From Brevundimonas sp. UBA6550 (GTDB lineage Bacteria > Pseudomonadota > Alphaproteobacteria > Caulobacterales > Caulobacteraceae): a stretch of DNA of 64,000 nt. The notes beneath the pieces are model-generated. The model saw only the letters and a list, made by a program, of their open reading frames with translations, was not told the origin of the DNA and did no database searches. Where the stretch lies: positions 508,558-572,557 of the forward strand of contig NZ_DJKE01000012.1 of assembly GCF_002434505.1 (NCBI RefSeq), given 5' to 3'. Shown one piece after another: positions 1-8,439 of the stretch. The translations under genes were made by a program, and so were the position numbers. Position 1 is the stretch's first letter. Every line of letters begins with the position of its first letter.

Positions 1-2
1 AG

Positions 3-503
3 CCCAAGGCCGAAGCGATCAAGCAGCGCGGCCTGGTCATCATTCTGCGCGACTTGCACGACGCCATCGATCAACTGACCGCCAGCGCCTATGGATGGCC
101 CGAAGGCCTGCCGCGCGAGGCGCTGGTGACGCGGCTGGTGGCCCTGAACCAGTCCCGCGCGCAGGAGGAGGCGGCCGGTCGGGTTCACTGGGTCCGACCG
201 GAGTATCAGCAGCGCCAGGCCGGCGCGCCTTCGCCCCAGACCCGCAACCTGACCTTGGCGGCCAGCACGCCCGATCCCATCGCCAGGCGCCCCGCCTTTC
301 CCGCCGACCGATACGCCCAGCCGTTGGCGGTGCAGGCGCTGCTGCGCGCCGCAGGCCCCATCGCGCCGCCCGACCTGGCGCGACGCTTCAGCGGCGGCGT
401 CCGGCTGGAGCCGCGCATCAGCCGCGTCCTGGCCACCTTGCACCGTTATGGACACGCCGAGCGGCTGCCGGATGGTCGATGGGCGGCCGCGCGCGCCGCC
501 TGA
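3..503 (+). CDS. DNA methyltransferase, C-terminal part (cut by window start)
   Basis: The frame is open from the first bases of the window to the TGA at 501-503, so this is the 3' end of a gene that starts upstream. The visible 166 or so residues contain AIKQRGLVIILRDLHDAID and the stretch LVALNQSRAQEEAAGRVHWV. I associate these with the C-terminal region of COG1002 (MmeI/type IIG-like) SAM-dependent DNA methyltransferases of Caulobacterales. The last 60 residues look like a winged-helix or target-recognition tail. The catalytic motifs lie outside the window, so the assignment rests on recognising this tail and is moderate. The gene ends 64 bases before uvrB on the same strand. Confidence 0.6.
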   Translation, partial: PKAEAIKQRGLVIILRDLHDAIDQLTASAYGWPEGLPREALVTRLVALNQSRAQEEAAGRVHWVRPEYQQRQAGAPSPQTRNLTLAASTPDPIARRPAFPADRYAQPLAVQALLRAAGPIAPPDLARRFSGGVRLEPRISRVLATLHRYGHAERLPDGRWAAARAA

Positions 504-567
504 CGCGCAACCGCCCGCCCTGCGGCGCGCTATGGCGAGATACGCCCTCACGCACTAAGTTCTGTTC

Positions 568-2907
568 ATGAACCGTTCTTCGACGCCGAAGCCCGCCGCC
601 GCCAAGCCTGTCAAACCCGTCCACGTGCCCAATCCCGGCGTGCAGGAGGCGTCGACCGCCTTCATCCGCGACACGGGAAAGATGCCGATGTTCGCCCCCG
701 TGACCGGCCCGCGCCTGACGCCGGAGGAGCCGGTCGCCGCCCCCGCCGACTGGGTGCCGCACCGTCCCTCGCGCGAGGGGACCAGGAAGGGCGGCAGGTT
801 CCGGTTGGAGACCAAATACACCCCCGCCGGCGACCAGCCCGCCGCCATCGCCGAACTGGTGGCCCAGGCGGACGCCGGCGACCGCGATCAGGTGCTGCTG
901 GGCGTCACCGGCTCGGGCAAGACCTTCACCATGGCCAAGGTCATCGAACAGACCCAGCGCCCCGCCCTGATCCTGGCCCCGAACAAGACCCTGGCGGCCC
1001 AGCTCTACTCGGAGTTCAAGGCGTTTTTCCCGGATAATGCTGTCGAATATTTCGTCAGCTACTACGACTATTATCAACCAGAAGCCTATGTTCCGCGCAC
1101 GGACACCTACATTGAGAAGGACTCAAGCATAAACGAGCAGATCGACCGGATGCGCCACTCGGCGACGCGGGCGATACTGGAGCGGGACGATGTGATCGTG
1201 GTGGCGTCGGTCAGCTGCATCTACGGTATCGGGTCGGTTGAGACCTATACGGCCATGACGTTCACGCTGAAGGTCGGGGACCAGATCGACGAGGCGAAGC
1301 TGCGGGCCGACCTGATCGCGCTGCAGTACAAGCGCAACGACGTGCATTTCGACCGGGGCATGTTCAGGAAGCGCGGCGACGTGATCGAAATCTTCCCGGT
1401 CCATCTGGAGGACCGGGCCTGGCGCATCAGCCTGTTCGGGGACGAGTTGGAGGCGATCCAGGAGTTCGATCCCCTGACCGGCAAGAAGACCGCCGATCTG
1501 ACCGAAATCACCGTCTACGCCGCCAGCCACTATGTCACCCCGCGCCCGACGCTGAATCAGGCCACCAACGGCATCAAGGCGGAGTTGAAGGAGACGCTCG
1601 ACTGGATGGTCGAGAACGGCAAGCTGCTGGAGGCGCAACGCCTGGAGCAACGCACCCGCTTCGACCTGGAGATGATGGAGGCCACCGGCTCCTGCGCCGG
1701 CATCGAGAACTACAGCCGCTGGCTGACCGGCCGCGCGCCGGGCGAGCCGCCGCCCACCTTCTTCGAATACATCCCCGACAACGCCCTGCTGTTCGTGGAC
1801 GAGAGCCACGTCACCATCGGCCAGATCAACGGCATGTTCCGGGGCGACTACCGCCGCAAATCGACGCTGGCGGAGTACGGCTTCCGCCTGCCCTCCTGCA
1901 TCGACAACCGCCCGCTGAAGTTCGAGGAATGGGACGCCATGCGGCCCCAGACGGTGCACGTGTCAGCCACCCCCGGCCCGTGGGAGATGGAGCGCGCGGG
2001 CGGCGTCTTCGTGGAGCAGGTCATCCGCCCCACCGGCCTGATCGACCCGCCGGTCGAAATCCGCCCCGTCTCGGGCAAGACCCGCAACCAGGTCGACGAC
2101 GTCATCGACGAGGTCAAGGCCACCACGGCGCGCGGCTATCGCAGCCTGGTCACCACCCTGACCAAGAAGATGGCCGAGGACCTGACCGAATATATGCATG
2201 AACAGGGCATCCGCGTCCGCTACATGCACTCCGACGTCGACACGCTGGAGCGGATCGAGATCCTGCGCGACCTGCGGCTGGGGGCGTTCGACTGTCTTAT
2301 CGGCATCAACCTGCTGCGCGAGGGTCTGGACATCCCCGAGTGCGGCCTGGTCGCCATTCTGGACGCGGACAAGGAGGGCTTCCTGCGCTCGGAGACCTCA
2401 TTGATCCAGACCATCGGCCGCGCCGCCCGCAACGTGGACGGCCGCGTCATCCTGTACGCCGACCGCATGACCGGCAGCATGGAGCGCGCCATCGCCGAGA
2501 CGGACCGCCGCCGCGAACGGCAACAGGCCTATAACGCCGAACACGGCATCACGCCCGAAAGCGTCAAGCGCGACATCAAGGAAATCCTGGACAGCCCCTA
2601 TGAGTCCCGCGACCTGGACCGCCTGACCAGGCCGGGCGTGGCCGAAGCCTCCAAACCCTTTGTCGGCTCCAACTTCCAGGCCGCCCTGCGCGATCTGGAA
2701 GGCCGCATGCGCGAGGCCGCCTCCAACCTGGAGTTCGAGGAAGCCGCCCGCCTGCGCGACGAGATCAAGCGCATGAAGCTGATGGACCTGGAGTTCGCCA
2801 ACGAAGCCCTGACCGGCGCCGGCGAAGAGGTGGACCGGTCAGCGCCGAAGAAATGGCGCAAGGAGGCGGCGGCGGAAGCCCAGGAGCGGTTCAGGAAGGG
2901 GCGATAG
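568..2907 (+). CDS. uvrB: UvrABC excinuclease subunit B
   Basis: UvrB is the damage-verifying helicase-like subunit of nucleotide excision repair; it is loaded by UvrA and recruits UvrC. The 779-residue product has Walker [10 protein letters not shown] near residue 112, the beta-hairpin region [20 protein letters not shown], the DEAD-box-like motif DESH, the helicase motif QTIGRAARN and a C-terminal UVR motif ([13 protein letters not shown]) that contacts UvrC. Typical UvrB proteins have about 670-700 residues. The extra length here is an N-terminal extension of about 75 residues, rich in Pro, Ala and Lys, before the conserved [14 protein letters not shown]. The ATG at 568 is the first good start after the upstream gene. 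The family call is secure; the role of the extension is unknown. Confidence 0.97.
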   Translation: MNRSSTPKPAAAKPVKPVHVPNPGVQEASTAFIRDTGKMPMFAPVTGPRLTPEEPVAAPADWVPHRPSREGTRKGGRFRLETKYTPAGDQPAAIAELVAQADAGDRDQVLLGVTGSGKTFTMAKVIEQTQRPALILAPNKTLAAQLYSEFKAFFPDNAVEYFVSYYDYYQPEAYVPRTDTYIEKDSSINEQIDRMRHSATRAILERDDVIVVASVSCIYGIGSVETYTAMTFTLKVGDQIDEAKLRADLIALQYKRNDVHFDRGMFRKRGDVIEIFPVHLEDRAWRISLFGDELEAIQEFDPLTGKKTADLTEITVYAASHYVTPRPTLNQATNGIKAELKETLDWMVENGKLLEAQRLEQRTRFDLEMMEATGSCAGIENYSRWLTGRAPGEPPPTFFEYIPDNALLFVDESHVTIGQINGMFRGDYRRKSTLAEYGFRLPSCIDNRPLKFEEWDAMRPQTVHVSATPGPWEMERAGGVFVEQVIRPTGLIDPPVEIRPVSGKTRNQVDDVIDEVKATTARGYRSLVTTLTKKMAEDLTEYMHEQGIRVRYMHSDVDTLERIEILRDLRLGAFDCLIGINLLREGLDIPECGLVAILDADKEGFLRSETSLIQTIGRAARNVDGRVILYADRMTGSMERAIAETDRRRERQQAYNAEHGITPESVKRDIKEILDSPYESRDLDRLTRPGVAEASKPFVGSNFQAALRDLEGRMREAASNLEFEEAARLRDEIKRMKLMDLEFANEALTGAGEEVDRSAPKKWRKEAAAEAQERFRKGR

Positions 2908-3025
2908 GACGACGGAGCGGCTGCATTGTTGGAGGCGTCTAGGGCTGTAGCGGACTCACGCGCATAACGACGATGGCTGTAGATTCTGCCAGAGAGGTAT
3001 TGGAGGCAAAATAGATTGTCAGCGA

Positions 3026-4609
3026 CTAAGCCATAGCAAGAACATACTTGATCAAAATCTCGGTCACAATGTCTCGGCCGGATACCTTCCGCTCAAGGTT
3101 CCTGAGGAAAGGGCCCCGCTCATCCTTGCTTAGAATTCTCGAAGCTTGGACCATTGCTCTCGCATCCCATTCTCCTAGTTGGTCGACCTGTCCGCGGTGA
3201 GCTCGCACCCAAGCCAAGTCTTTGGAAATTATCGCTGCGCTAGCTTTGTGACGCATGTCGCCGGTTGCTCTGATGACATCATGAGCGCCCGATCCTTCTA
3301 GAAGGTCTGCGCTTTGCGTTGCGAGCCAGTCCGACCAATATCTGACGAATTTTAGGCCGATGAATTCGGACGAGTAGATGTTTCGAGCGAATTTGATGAC
3401 TTCATCCTTGAGGCCAAACTCAACGAGTTGACGCATGGTCTTGCAGTGCTCGTGGAATACCGGAAGAAATACGCCTGGATATGAATTATAAATCCTTAGA
3501 TAGGCGCCATCATTAAAAATTCGGGACTTTCGCAGAAGGGCCTTTAGCAGGTTCAGATCGCACCGTCCTGTATCGGCTATAGTCTTCTCTACTCGCTCTA
3601 CAATTTGCGATATGGTTTCTTTGGGATCAGCGTCTTCTGTTGCCACTAGAATACCAAACGGCATTCCTTCTTCATCCTCGTCCTCTTCATCTCCCCAGTG
3701 GATCACAGATGCCACGCCACCATAAGCAACGCTCCCAAGGACCTTAAATGCTTCTTGAACTGCTAGCGTGTAGTGATTGAAAAATTCCTTATCTAGGAAT
3801 GGTTTACTTTCCCAAATTCGCGTTTTCGCTGCGCTAAGGTGGAGCCTATGATGCACGAACAAATATTCACCGAGAAATTCAGAAGCCTTTCTCAGTTGAG
3901 GCTCTGATTCCCCGAAGATGCGTATGTCGTCCACATATCGGCAAAACTTATAACCCTCTTTGAGAAGGGCTTGATCGATATCAATGAAGATCGCTTCAGA
4001 AAAAATTATGCTGGCATTGGGACCGGTGGGGATGCCCTTGGAGGCTTCCGCTCCGAGCGCATGAATGACGTGTTCAACGTCCTTTGCCACATGCTCAAGT
4101 GAAGCGTCAGCCGATGCGAGAGCGTTCCTTACTCGGTGCGAATAAATTTGGTTATAGAAATCGCTGATATCGGCCGTCAGAAGAAATGGATGACTTTCAC
4201 ACCCTGATCGGGTTACTTCCAAGAAGTCCGCATATCCTGTTCCATCTGAGAAAAATGCTCCGTTATCTATGCTTATCCTGTAAGAACAGGCAACCTTATC
4301 TTCCGGAGCGATTCTCTTTTCCTCCACGACTTTAGCGACGTCGTGAGCAAGCGTTGTGTAGGCAATGGCCGACAGAGGATCTAGCTGGTGAACAATCCTG
4401 AACGTATCAGTTAGTTTCGGTGCCGGCAGTGTGAGAGGCGAGGGAAGCCATAGCTTGGCAACATTCGACTGCGTCACCGCCGTTTTAAATTCGGCCCAGT
4501 TCGACCAAATCGCCTCGTACTCGAACAGCGGCGGGAAGAAGTCAGAGTCTGCAAACTTCGTGAGGTGTTCGCGGGCAAACTCAAGCCCCGCGTCCGAAAG
4601 AATCGTCAT
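3026..4609 (-). CDS. Reverse transcriptase, defence-associated (UG/Abi-like) type
   Basis: The 527-residue product carries reverse transcriptase motifs: ADISDFYNQI (motif A, catalytic Asp about 147), GIPTGPNAS (motif B, about 192-200), YVDD (motif C, about 225-228) and AKTRIW (motif D, about 261). The remaining 260 or so residues are predominantly helical in character, with no recognisable nuclease or maturase domain. This is the layout of UG/Abi reverse transcriptases, many of which are DRT anti-phage systems with a C-terminal helical-repeat domain. It lacks the YADD plus maturase layout of group II introns, and I see no retron VTG motif. The start chosen is the ATG at 4609; a TTG at 4624 is also in frame. 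The gene is far more AT-rich than its neighbours (bases 3481-3540 have 23 G+C in 60). It stands alone, convergent with uvrB, so it was probably acquired. The subclass cannot be assigned by eye. Confidence 0.85.
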   Translation of the reverse strand: MTILSDAGLEFAREHLTKFADSDFFPPLFEYEAIWSNWAEFKTAVTQSNVAKLWLPSPLTLPAPKLTDTFRIVHQLDPLSAIAYTTLAHDVAKVVEEKRIAPEDKVACSYRISIDNGAFFSDGTGYADFLEVTRSGCESHPFLLTADISDFYNQIYSHRVRNALASADASLEHVAKDVEHVIHALGAEASKGIPTGPNASIIFSEAIFIDIDQALLKEGYKFCRYVDDIRIFGESEPQLRKASEFLGEYLFVHHRLHLSAAKTRIWESKPFLDKEFFNHYTLAVQEAFKVLGSVAYGGVASVIHWGDEEDEDEEGMPFGILVATEDADPKETISQIVERVEKTIADTGRCDLNLLKALLRKSRIFNDGAYLRIYNSYPGVFLPVFHEHCKTMRQLVEFGLKDEVIKFARNIYSSEFIGLKFVRYWSDWLATQSADLLEGSGAHDVIRATGDMRHKASAAIISKDLAWVRAHRGQVDQLGEWDARAMVQASRILSKDERGPFLRNLERKVSGRDIVTEILIKYVLAMA

Positions 4610-4690
4610 TTCCGCCTCGCCCAATCCCGAAGCGTTTTCTTAGGGTACTGGCGCAGCAATGCAAAGGTTGTGGATCCTTCCGCCTTAGGT

Positions 4691-4728
4691 TGGACCCGAA
4701 GTAGCTGGGCACATGGCTGGTGGGTCCA
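4691..4728 (-). other. Stem-loop candidate upstream of the reverse transcriptase
   Basis: TGGACCC at 4691-4697 and GGGTCCA at 4722-4728 form a perfect 7-base inverted repeat around a 24-base loop. It lies 82-119 bases upstream of the reverse transcriptase start on the strand that would be its leader. Some DRT and retron systems encode a structured RNA beside the RT, so this could be part of such an RNA, but a chance hairpin is possible. Confidence 0.3.
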
Positions 4729-4798
4729 GCTTCAAACTCGACGCCTCACCATCAAGCACCCGGCTCAGTTTGACGTGACTTGTCTCCCGTTCGGCAGC

Positions 4799-4936
4799 TA
4801 TGGCGGTGCGAGTGCGTGGTTTCGCGACGAGGGGTTTCGGGTACTGCGGTTTCCCAATCAGATGATCGAGAACCATCGGGAGAAGGTGCTGGCGGCGATT
4901 GTGGCGGCGACGCGGGAGGGGCTGATGGGGGATTAG
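4799..4936 (+). pseudogene. Truncated DUF559 (VSR-like endonuclease) remnant
   Basis: The last 45 codons before the TAG at 4934-4936 read ASAWFRDEGFRVLRFPNQ followed by MIENHREKVLAAIVAA. This matches the C-terminal end of DUF559 proteins, small VSR/MutH-fold endonuclease-like proteins that typically end RxAWLExxGFRVLRFWNxx and then a helix. The N-terminal two thirds of such a domain, with the catalytic region, are missing. Upstream the frame runs into unrelated, more AT-rich sequence. The base composition returns to the genomic norm at about 4800. I infer that the insert carrying the reverse transcriptase joined or replaced the 5' part of this gene. Confidence 0.6.
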
Positions 4937-4960
4937 CGTGGTCGCGTCCAACGGCGGCGT

Positions 4961-5015
4961 GACCCCTCATCCGACCTCGCTACGCTCGGCCACCTTCTCC
5001 CGCAAGGGGAGAAGG
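4961..5015. repeat. Intergenic CTCATCC-type element with terminator-like hairpin
   Basis: The sequence CCTCATCCGACCTCGCTACG followed by a hairpin CCTTCTCCC-gcaa-GGGAGAAGG (4993-5015) is a motif I recognise from intergenic regions of many Alphaproteobacteria. It ends 10 bases before the stop codon of the minus-strand gene at 5025, so it may also serve as that gene's terminator. Only this copy is seen in the window. Confidence 0.5.
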
Positions 5016-5024
5016 GTCGGACGC

Positions 5025-5795
5025 TCATAACTCATCCAACGTCTTGTCCCATTCCTCCATCGAGATGATCCCGCGCGGGCGGCCGACGTAGAGGTCGAGG
5101 CCCTGGGAGATGCGGCGGTCGCGTTCGCGCTCGATGACGGGGTCGAGGCCGGCTTCGCGCAACTGGGCCTCAAGCGCGGCGATGCGGCGGTCCAGCTGGA
5201 CGCGGCGATACAGCTGGGCCGTGCCCCATTCATTGTTGGCGCGCTCCAGCTTCTGCTTTTCCTGCCAGTAATGGCCGCGCAGTTCCCAGTCGCTCTTGTC
5301 GCTGGTGTTCATGGCGAAGCGGCGCTCTGCCTCGTCCGGGTTGGTCAGGATGTCGAAGACCAGTTGCAGGGGCGCGGTCTTGAGCGTCAAGCGGGCGGCG
5401 CGTCCGCGACCGTCGCCGTCGGCCAGTTTGCGATAAGTCTCGGCCAGGGACGCCAGGGCGCGGGCCTGGGGGAAGTCCTGGGCGTGCAGGGCGCGGCCGG
5501 ACGCCTGGGCGGCGGCGCGGGCCAGGTCGGCGGGATCGTGAACCTCGCCGTCCGACGCCGACAGGGCGTCCATCGCCGGGGGCGGCAGGGCGTCCGCAGA
5601 CCCGTCGTCCAGGGGCGGGGTGTCCGCATTGCGGGGATTGCGGGACCATCCCTCGCGCGTGGCGCGGGCGCGAAGGGCGGCCTCGGTCACGCCGTGCCGG
5701 TCGGCGACGGTCCGGGCGTCATCGCCCGACAGATAATCCTGGCGGATACGGTTCCAGACCTGGGGCGGTTGAATCTTGTAGGTGCGTTTTGTCAT
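5025..5795 (-). CDS. Helix-turn-helix domain protein of unknown function
   Basis: The 256-residue protein opens with a likely helix-turn-helix (VWNRIRQDYLSGDDARTVAD, then RHGVTEAALRARATREGW, about residues 13-50). The arrangement resembles the DNA-binding part of small terminase subunits or resolvase-type HTH domains. The middle is Ala-rich, and the C-terminal half contains a charged, probably coiled-coil stretch (EKQKLERANNEW, LDRRIAALEAQLREAGLD). It is transcribed away from the gene at 5969, whose product has the same HTH arrangement and similar words, so the two are probably diverged paralogues. No phage structural genes are nearby. The function is unknown. Confidence 0.75.
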   Translation of the reverse strand: MTKRTYKIQPPQVWNRIRQDYLSGDDARTVADRHGVTEAALRARATREGWSRNPRNADTPPLDDGSADALPPPAMDALSASDGEVHDPADLARAAAQASGRALHAQDFPQARALASLAETYRKLADGDGRGRAARLTLKTAPLQLVFDILTNPDEAERRFAMNTSDKSDWELRGHYWQEKQKLERANNEWGTAQLYRRVQLDRRIAALEAQLREAGLDPVIERERDRRISQGLDLYVGRPRGIISMEEWDKTLDEL

Positions 5796-5968
5796 GCCGA
5801 CAGTATGGGCGCGGTCCTACCTCAGGCCGGATGATCGGCGAATTTCGAGGCTAAAGGTCTGATTTTCCATATGTGGAGATGTCAGGTTAGACGCGCCAGC
5901 CATCCTAAAATCACCGCCGGCGCCGCCTACGTCCGGCTTTGGCGCAACGGCGTGCGACGACGACGGGC

Positions 5969-6538
5969 ATGAGCCAGGGCATTCATCGCAAGATCCGGTC
6001 CGACGCCGTCTGGGCCGAGGCGCGCAAGGCGTGGGAGGACGGCGAGACCGCCCGCTCGGTGGCGCAACGCTATGACGTCGGGGTGCCGGCCCTGCGGAAG
6101 CGGCGCGAGGCCGAGGGCTGGACCCGGCCCGATCCGGCCGCCTCGGCCGCCCCGGTGGAGCCGGCGGAAGGCTGGTGTCGCCACATCCAGGCGCGGCGCG
6201 ACGACTTTCACGCCCGGCTGGAGGAGGCGCGGGTGCTGGCCGAATGCCTGGTGAAGGCGATGCGGGACGAGCGGCTGAGCGCGGCGCCGGACTGGCATAT
6301 TCCGTGGCTGTATCACTGGCGCGCCAGACATCTGGGGCCGGACGCGGCGGCGCGGGACCGGGCGCGGGCGATCGAGATGAATCAGCCGTGGGCCGAGCGG
6401 TTCTGGGACGCCGACGGGACGCTGAAACCCCTGCCCTGGCTGGATCTGGAGATGGCGCGGCTGGATCCCGAGGCGTGGCGCGTGGCGTTGGGTCTGCCCG
6501 ACGGCCTGCCCGAGGCGGCGCGGCGATGGCTGGCCTGA
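5969..6538 (+). CDS. Helix-turn-helix domain protein of unknown function, paralogue of the divergent neighbour
   Basis: The start is taken as ATG 5969, giving 189 residues (MSQGIHRKIRSDAVWAEARK); an upstream TTG would add ten residues that do not look coding. The N-terminal 50 residues form an HTH: a helix, then DGETARSVAQRYDVGVPALR and KRREAEGW. The ending REGW/REAEGW is shared with the divergent protein at 5025-5795. The rest is rich in Trp and Arg (WHIPWLYHWRARHLGP, PWLDLEMARLDPEAW) and matches no domain I know. The 173-base gap between the pair should hold both promoters. A DNA-binding role is inferred from the HTH alone. Confidence 0.7.
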   Translation: MSQGIHRKIRSDAVWAEARKAWEDGETARSVAQRYDVGVPALRKRREAEGWTRPDPAASAAPVEPAEGWCRHIQARRDDFHARLEEARVLAECLVKAMRDERLSAAPDWHIPWLYHWRARHLGPDAAARDRARAIEMNQPWAERFWDADGTLKPLPWLDLEMARLDPEAWRVALGLPDGLPEAARRWLA

Positions 6539-6552
6539 ACGGGGCGGCGGGT

Positions 6553-6581
6553 TGACTTATCGACGATAAGCGCCCATTTGC
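6553..6581 (+). promoter_or_regulatory. Possible promoter with long leader ahead of the DEAD-box helicase
   Basis: TTGACTT at 6553-6559 is a good -35 element, with an AT-richer stretch after it. If it is used, the helicase mRNA would have a leader of over 200 bases (to the GTG at 6812). No coding region explains the space between. This is a weak call based on one hexamer. Confidence 0.25.
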
Positions 6582-6811
6582 GCTGCATCGCACACTCGCG
6601 ATCTCCGGCGTCTCCAGCGCGTGTGGGTCCGTTTCGGACCTGACTGTAGCAGCCGCCGGTTCCTCATGTTCATTCGCTGCCCGGACACGCGGGGCGGCGC
6701 CCGATCCACCCCGCAGGCCTCCTCTCCGAGGCTCCGTCGGGACTGGCGGTGCGCGGCCCGACGGCGTCATGCCATGGCCGATGCGCGTCGCCGCACGCGA
6801 AAGACAATGCT

Positions 6812-8326
6812 GTGAGCACCACCTTCGAATCCATGGGCCTGAACAAGGCCCTTCTGCAGGCCCTGACCTCGACCGGCTACACCAAGCCCACGCCGATCCA
6901 GGAAAAGGCCATCCCCGACGTCATGCTGGGCAAGGACCTGCTGGGCATCGCCCAGACCGGCACCGGCAAGACCGCCGCCTTCGCCTTGCCGATCCTGCAT
7001 CGCCTGGCCGAGAACCGCACCCCGCCCGTGCCGCGCACCACGCGCGCCCTGATCCTGTCGCCCACGCGCGAACTGGCGACCCAGATCGGCGACAGCTTCA
7101 AGGCCTACGGCGCCCACCTGGGCTTCCGGGTCGCGGTGATCTTCGGCGGCGTGAAATACGGCGCCCAGGAGCGCGCCCTGCAACAGGGTCTGGACATCCT
7201 GGTCGCCGCGCCGGGCCGCCTGCTGGACCATATCCAGCAGAAGACCTTGGACCTGTCCTCGACCGAAATCTTCGTGCTGGACGAGGCCGATCAGATGCTG
7301 GACCTGGGCTTCATCAAGCCGATCCGCCAGATCGTCAGCCGGATGCCGGCGCGCCGCCAGAACCTGTTCTTCTCGGCCACCATGCCGTCCGAAATCGGCA
7401 AGCTGGCGGGCGAACTGCTGAAGGACCCGGTCAAGGTCCAGGTCACGCCGCAATCGACCACCGTCCAGCGCATCAGCCAGTCGGTCGTCTATATCGAACA
7501 GGGCAAGAAGCGCGCCCTGCTGACCGAAATGTTCAGCGACCCGGAATACAAGCGCTGCCTGGTCTTCACCAAGACCAAGCACGGCGCCGACAAGGTCGCG
7601 GCCTATCTGGAAACCGGCGGCGTCGAGGCCGGCGCCATCCACGGCAACAAGTCCCAGCCGCAGCGCGAGCGCACGCTGGAGGCCTTCAAGAAGGGCAAGC
7701 TGCGGGTGCTGGTCGCCACCGACATCGCCGCGCGCGGCATCGACGTGGACGGCGTCTCGCACGTCGTGAACTTCGAACTGCCGCACGTGCCGGAAAGCTA
7801 CGTCCACCGCATCGGCCGTACGGCCCGCGCGGGCAAGGACGGCACGGCCGTCAGCTTCGTGGCCGGCGACGAGATGAAACTGCTGCGCGACATCGAAAAG
7901 GTCACGCGCCAGAAGATCCCGGCCGCCGACCGTCGCAACGACAAGCAGCTGGCGGCTCTGGACGCCTCCATCATGTCCGCGGGCGTGGCCAAGAAGGCGA
8001 CCATGCCGGAACGTGAAGGCGGCGAGCGCAACGAAGGCGGCCGTGGCGGTCGTGGCGGGCGCAACCGCGCGCCGCACCGCGAGGGCGTTCGCCCCGAAGG
8101 CGGCGGCCAGCCCCACCGCCAGCGTCGCAACCGCCCCGGCGGCGAGGCTGCGGCTCCTCGTCCCGAGAAGACCTACAATCCGATGGCCGGCGAAAAGACC
8201 ACGCCGCGCGAACCCCGCCAGGCCGACGCCCGCAAGAGCGAGCCGCGTCCCGAGGGCGAGATGAAGCGCCGCCCCCGTCGCCGCCCGTCGAACGGCGGCA
8301 AGGGCTACGGCGCCGCCAAGGGCTGA
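6812..8326 (+). CDS. rhlE: DEAD-box ATP-dependent RNA helicase, RhlE type
   Basis: The product unwinds RNA duplexes in ribosome assembly or mRNA decay. Motifs occur in the expected order: Q motif (YTKPTPIQEKAIP), Walker A AQTGTGKT, PTRELATQ, the DEAD box VLDEADQMLDLGF, SAT, and the C-terminal helicase motifs RGIDVDGV and HRIGRTARAG. The last 130 or so residues are a basic, Gly/Arg-rich disordered tail (GGRGGRGGRNR) typical of RhlE RNA-binding extensions. The GTG at 6812 gives VSTTFESMGLNKALLQAL, the usual N-terminus of this family. The 21 upstream codons open in frame look non-coding. With 504 residues it has the usual length. A bidirectional hairpin terminator follows at 8387. Confidence 0.93.
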   Translation: MSTTFESMGLNKALLQALTSTGYTKPTPIQEKAIPDVMLGKDLLGIAQTGTGKTAAFALPILHRLAENRTPPVPRTTRALILSPTRELATQIGDSFKAYGAHLGFRVAVIFGGVKYGAQERALQQGLDILVAAPGRLLDHIQQKTLDLSSTEIFVLDEADQMLDLGFIKPIRQIVSRMPARRQNLFFSATMPSEIGKLAGELLKDPVKVQVTPQSTTVQRISQSVVYIEQGKKRALLTEMFSDPEYKRCLVFTKTKHGADKVAAYLETGGVEAGAIHGNKSQPQRERTLEAFKKGKLRVLVATDIAARGIDVDGVSHVVNFELPHVPESYVHRIGRTARAGKDGTAVSFVAGDEMKLLRDIEKVTRQKIPAADRRNDKQLAALDASIMSAGVAKKATMPEREGGERNEGGRGGRGGRNRAPHREGVRPEGGGQPHRQRRNRPGGEAAAPRPEKTYNPMAGEKTTPREPRQADARKSEPRPEGEMKRRPRRRPSNGGKGYGAAKG

Positions 8327-8337
8327 CGTCCAGCCGC

Positions 8338-8365
8338 GTCATCCTCGGTTCGAGCCGAGGATGAC
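8338..8365. repeat. Short GTCATCCTCGG palindrome
   Basis: GTCATCCTCGG (8338-8348) and CCGAGGATGAC (8355-8365) form a perfect 11-base stem with a 6-base loop, 11 bases past the helicase stop. A near-identical palindrome lies at 22805-22833. It may be a small REP-like element or a first terminator. Confidence 0.5.
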
Positions 8366-8386
8366 GGTCGGAAATCGGCAAAGAAA

Positions 8387-8416
8387 AACGGCGGCTCCTT
8401 CGCAGGAGCCGCCGTT
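8387..8416. terminator. Bidirectional intrinsic terminator
   Basis: AACGGCGGCTCC (8387-8398) pairs perfectly with GGAGCCGCCGTT (8405-8416) around a 6-base loop. It is preceded by AAAA on the plus strand and lies between the convergent helicase and FadL-family genes, so it can serve both, more strongly the minus-strand gene, which would have the T-run. Confidence 0.8.
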
Positions 8417-8439
8417 CTCATGTCAGGCGTATGGAAGGC

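Noticed and set aside
3026..4609. Retron or group II intron interpretation of the reverse transcriptase
   Set aside because: Retron RTs usually show a VTG motif and a flanking msr-msd RNA, and intron RTs a maturase region and intron RNA ends; I see none of these. A DGR was also rejected: no variable/template repeat pair and no SQ motif in domain 4.
4961..5015. CRISPR-like or att repeat
   Set aside because: A single intergenic hairpin element without regularly spaced copies; no cas genes or integrase are present in the window.
5025..6538. Prophage remnant suggested by terminase-like HTH proteins
   Set aside because: No portal, capsid, integrase or lysis genes are nearby, and base composition is host-like.
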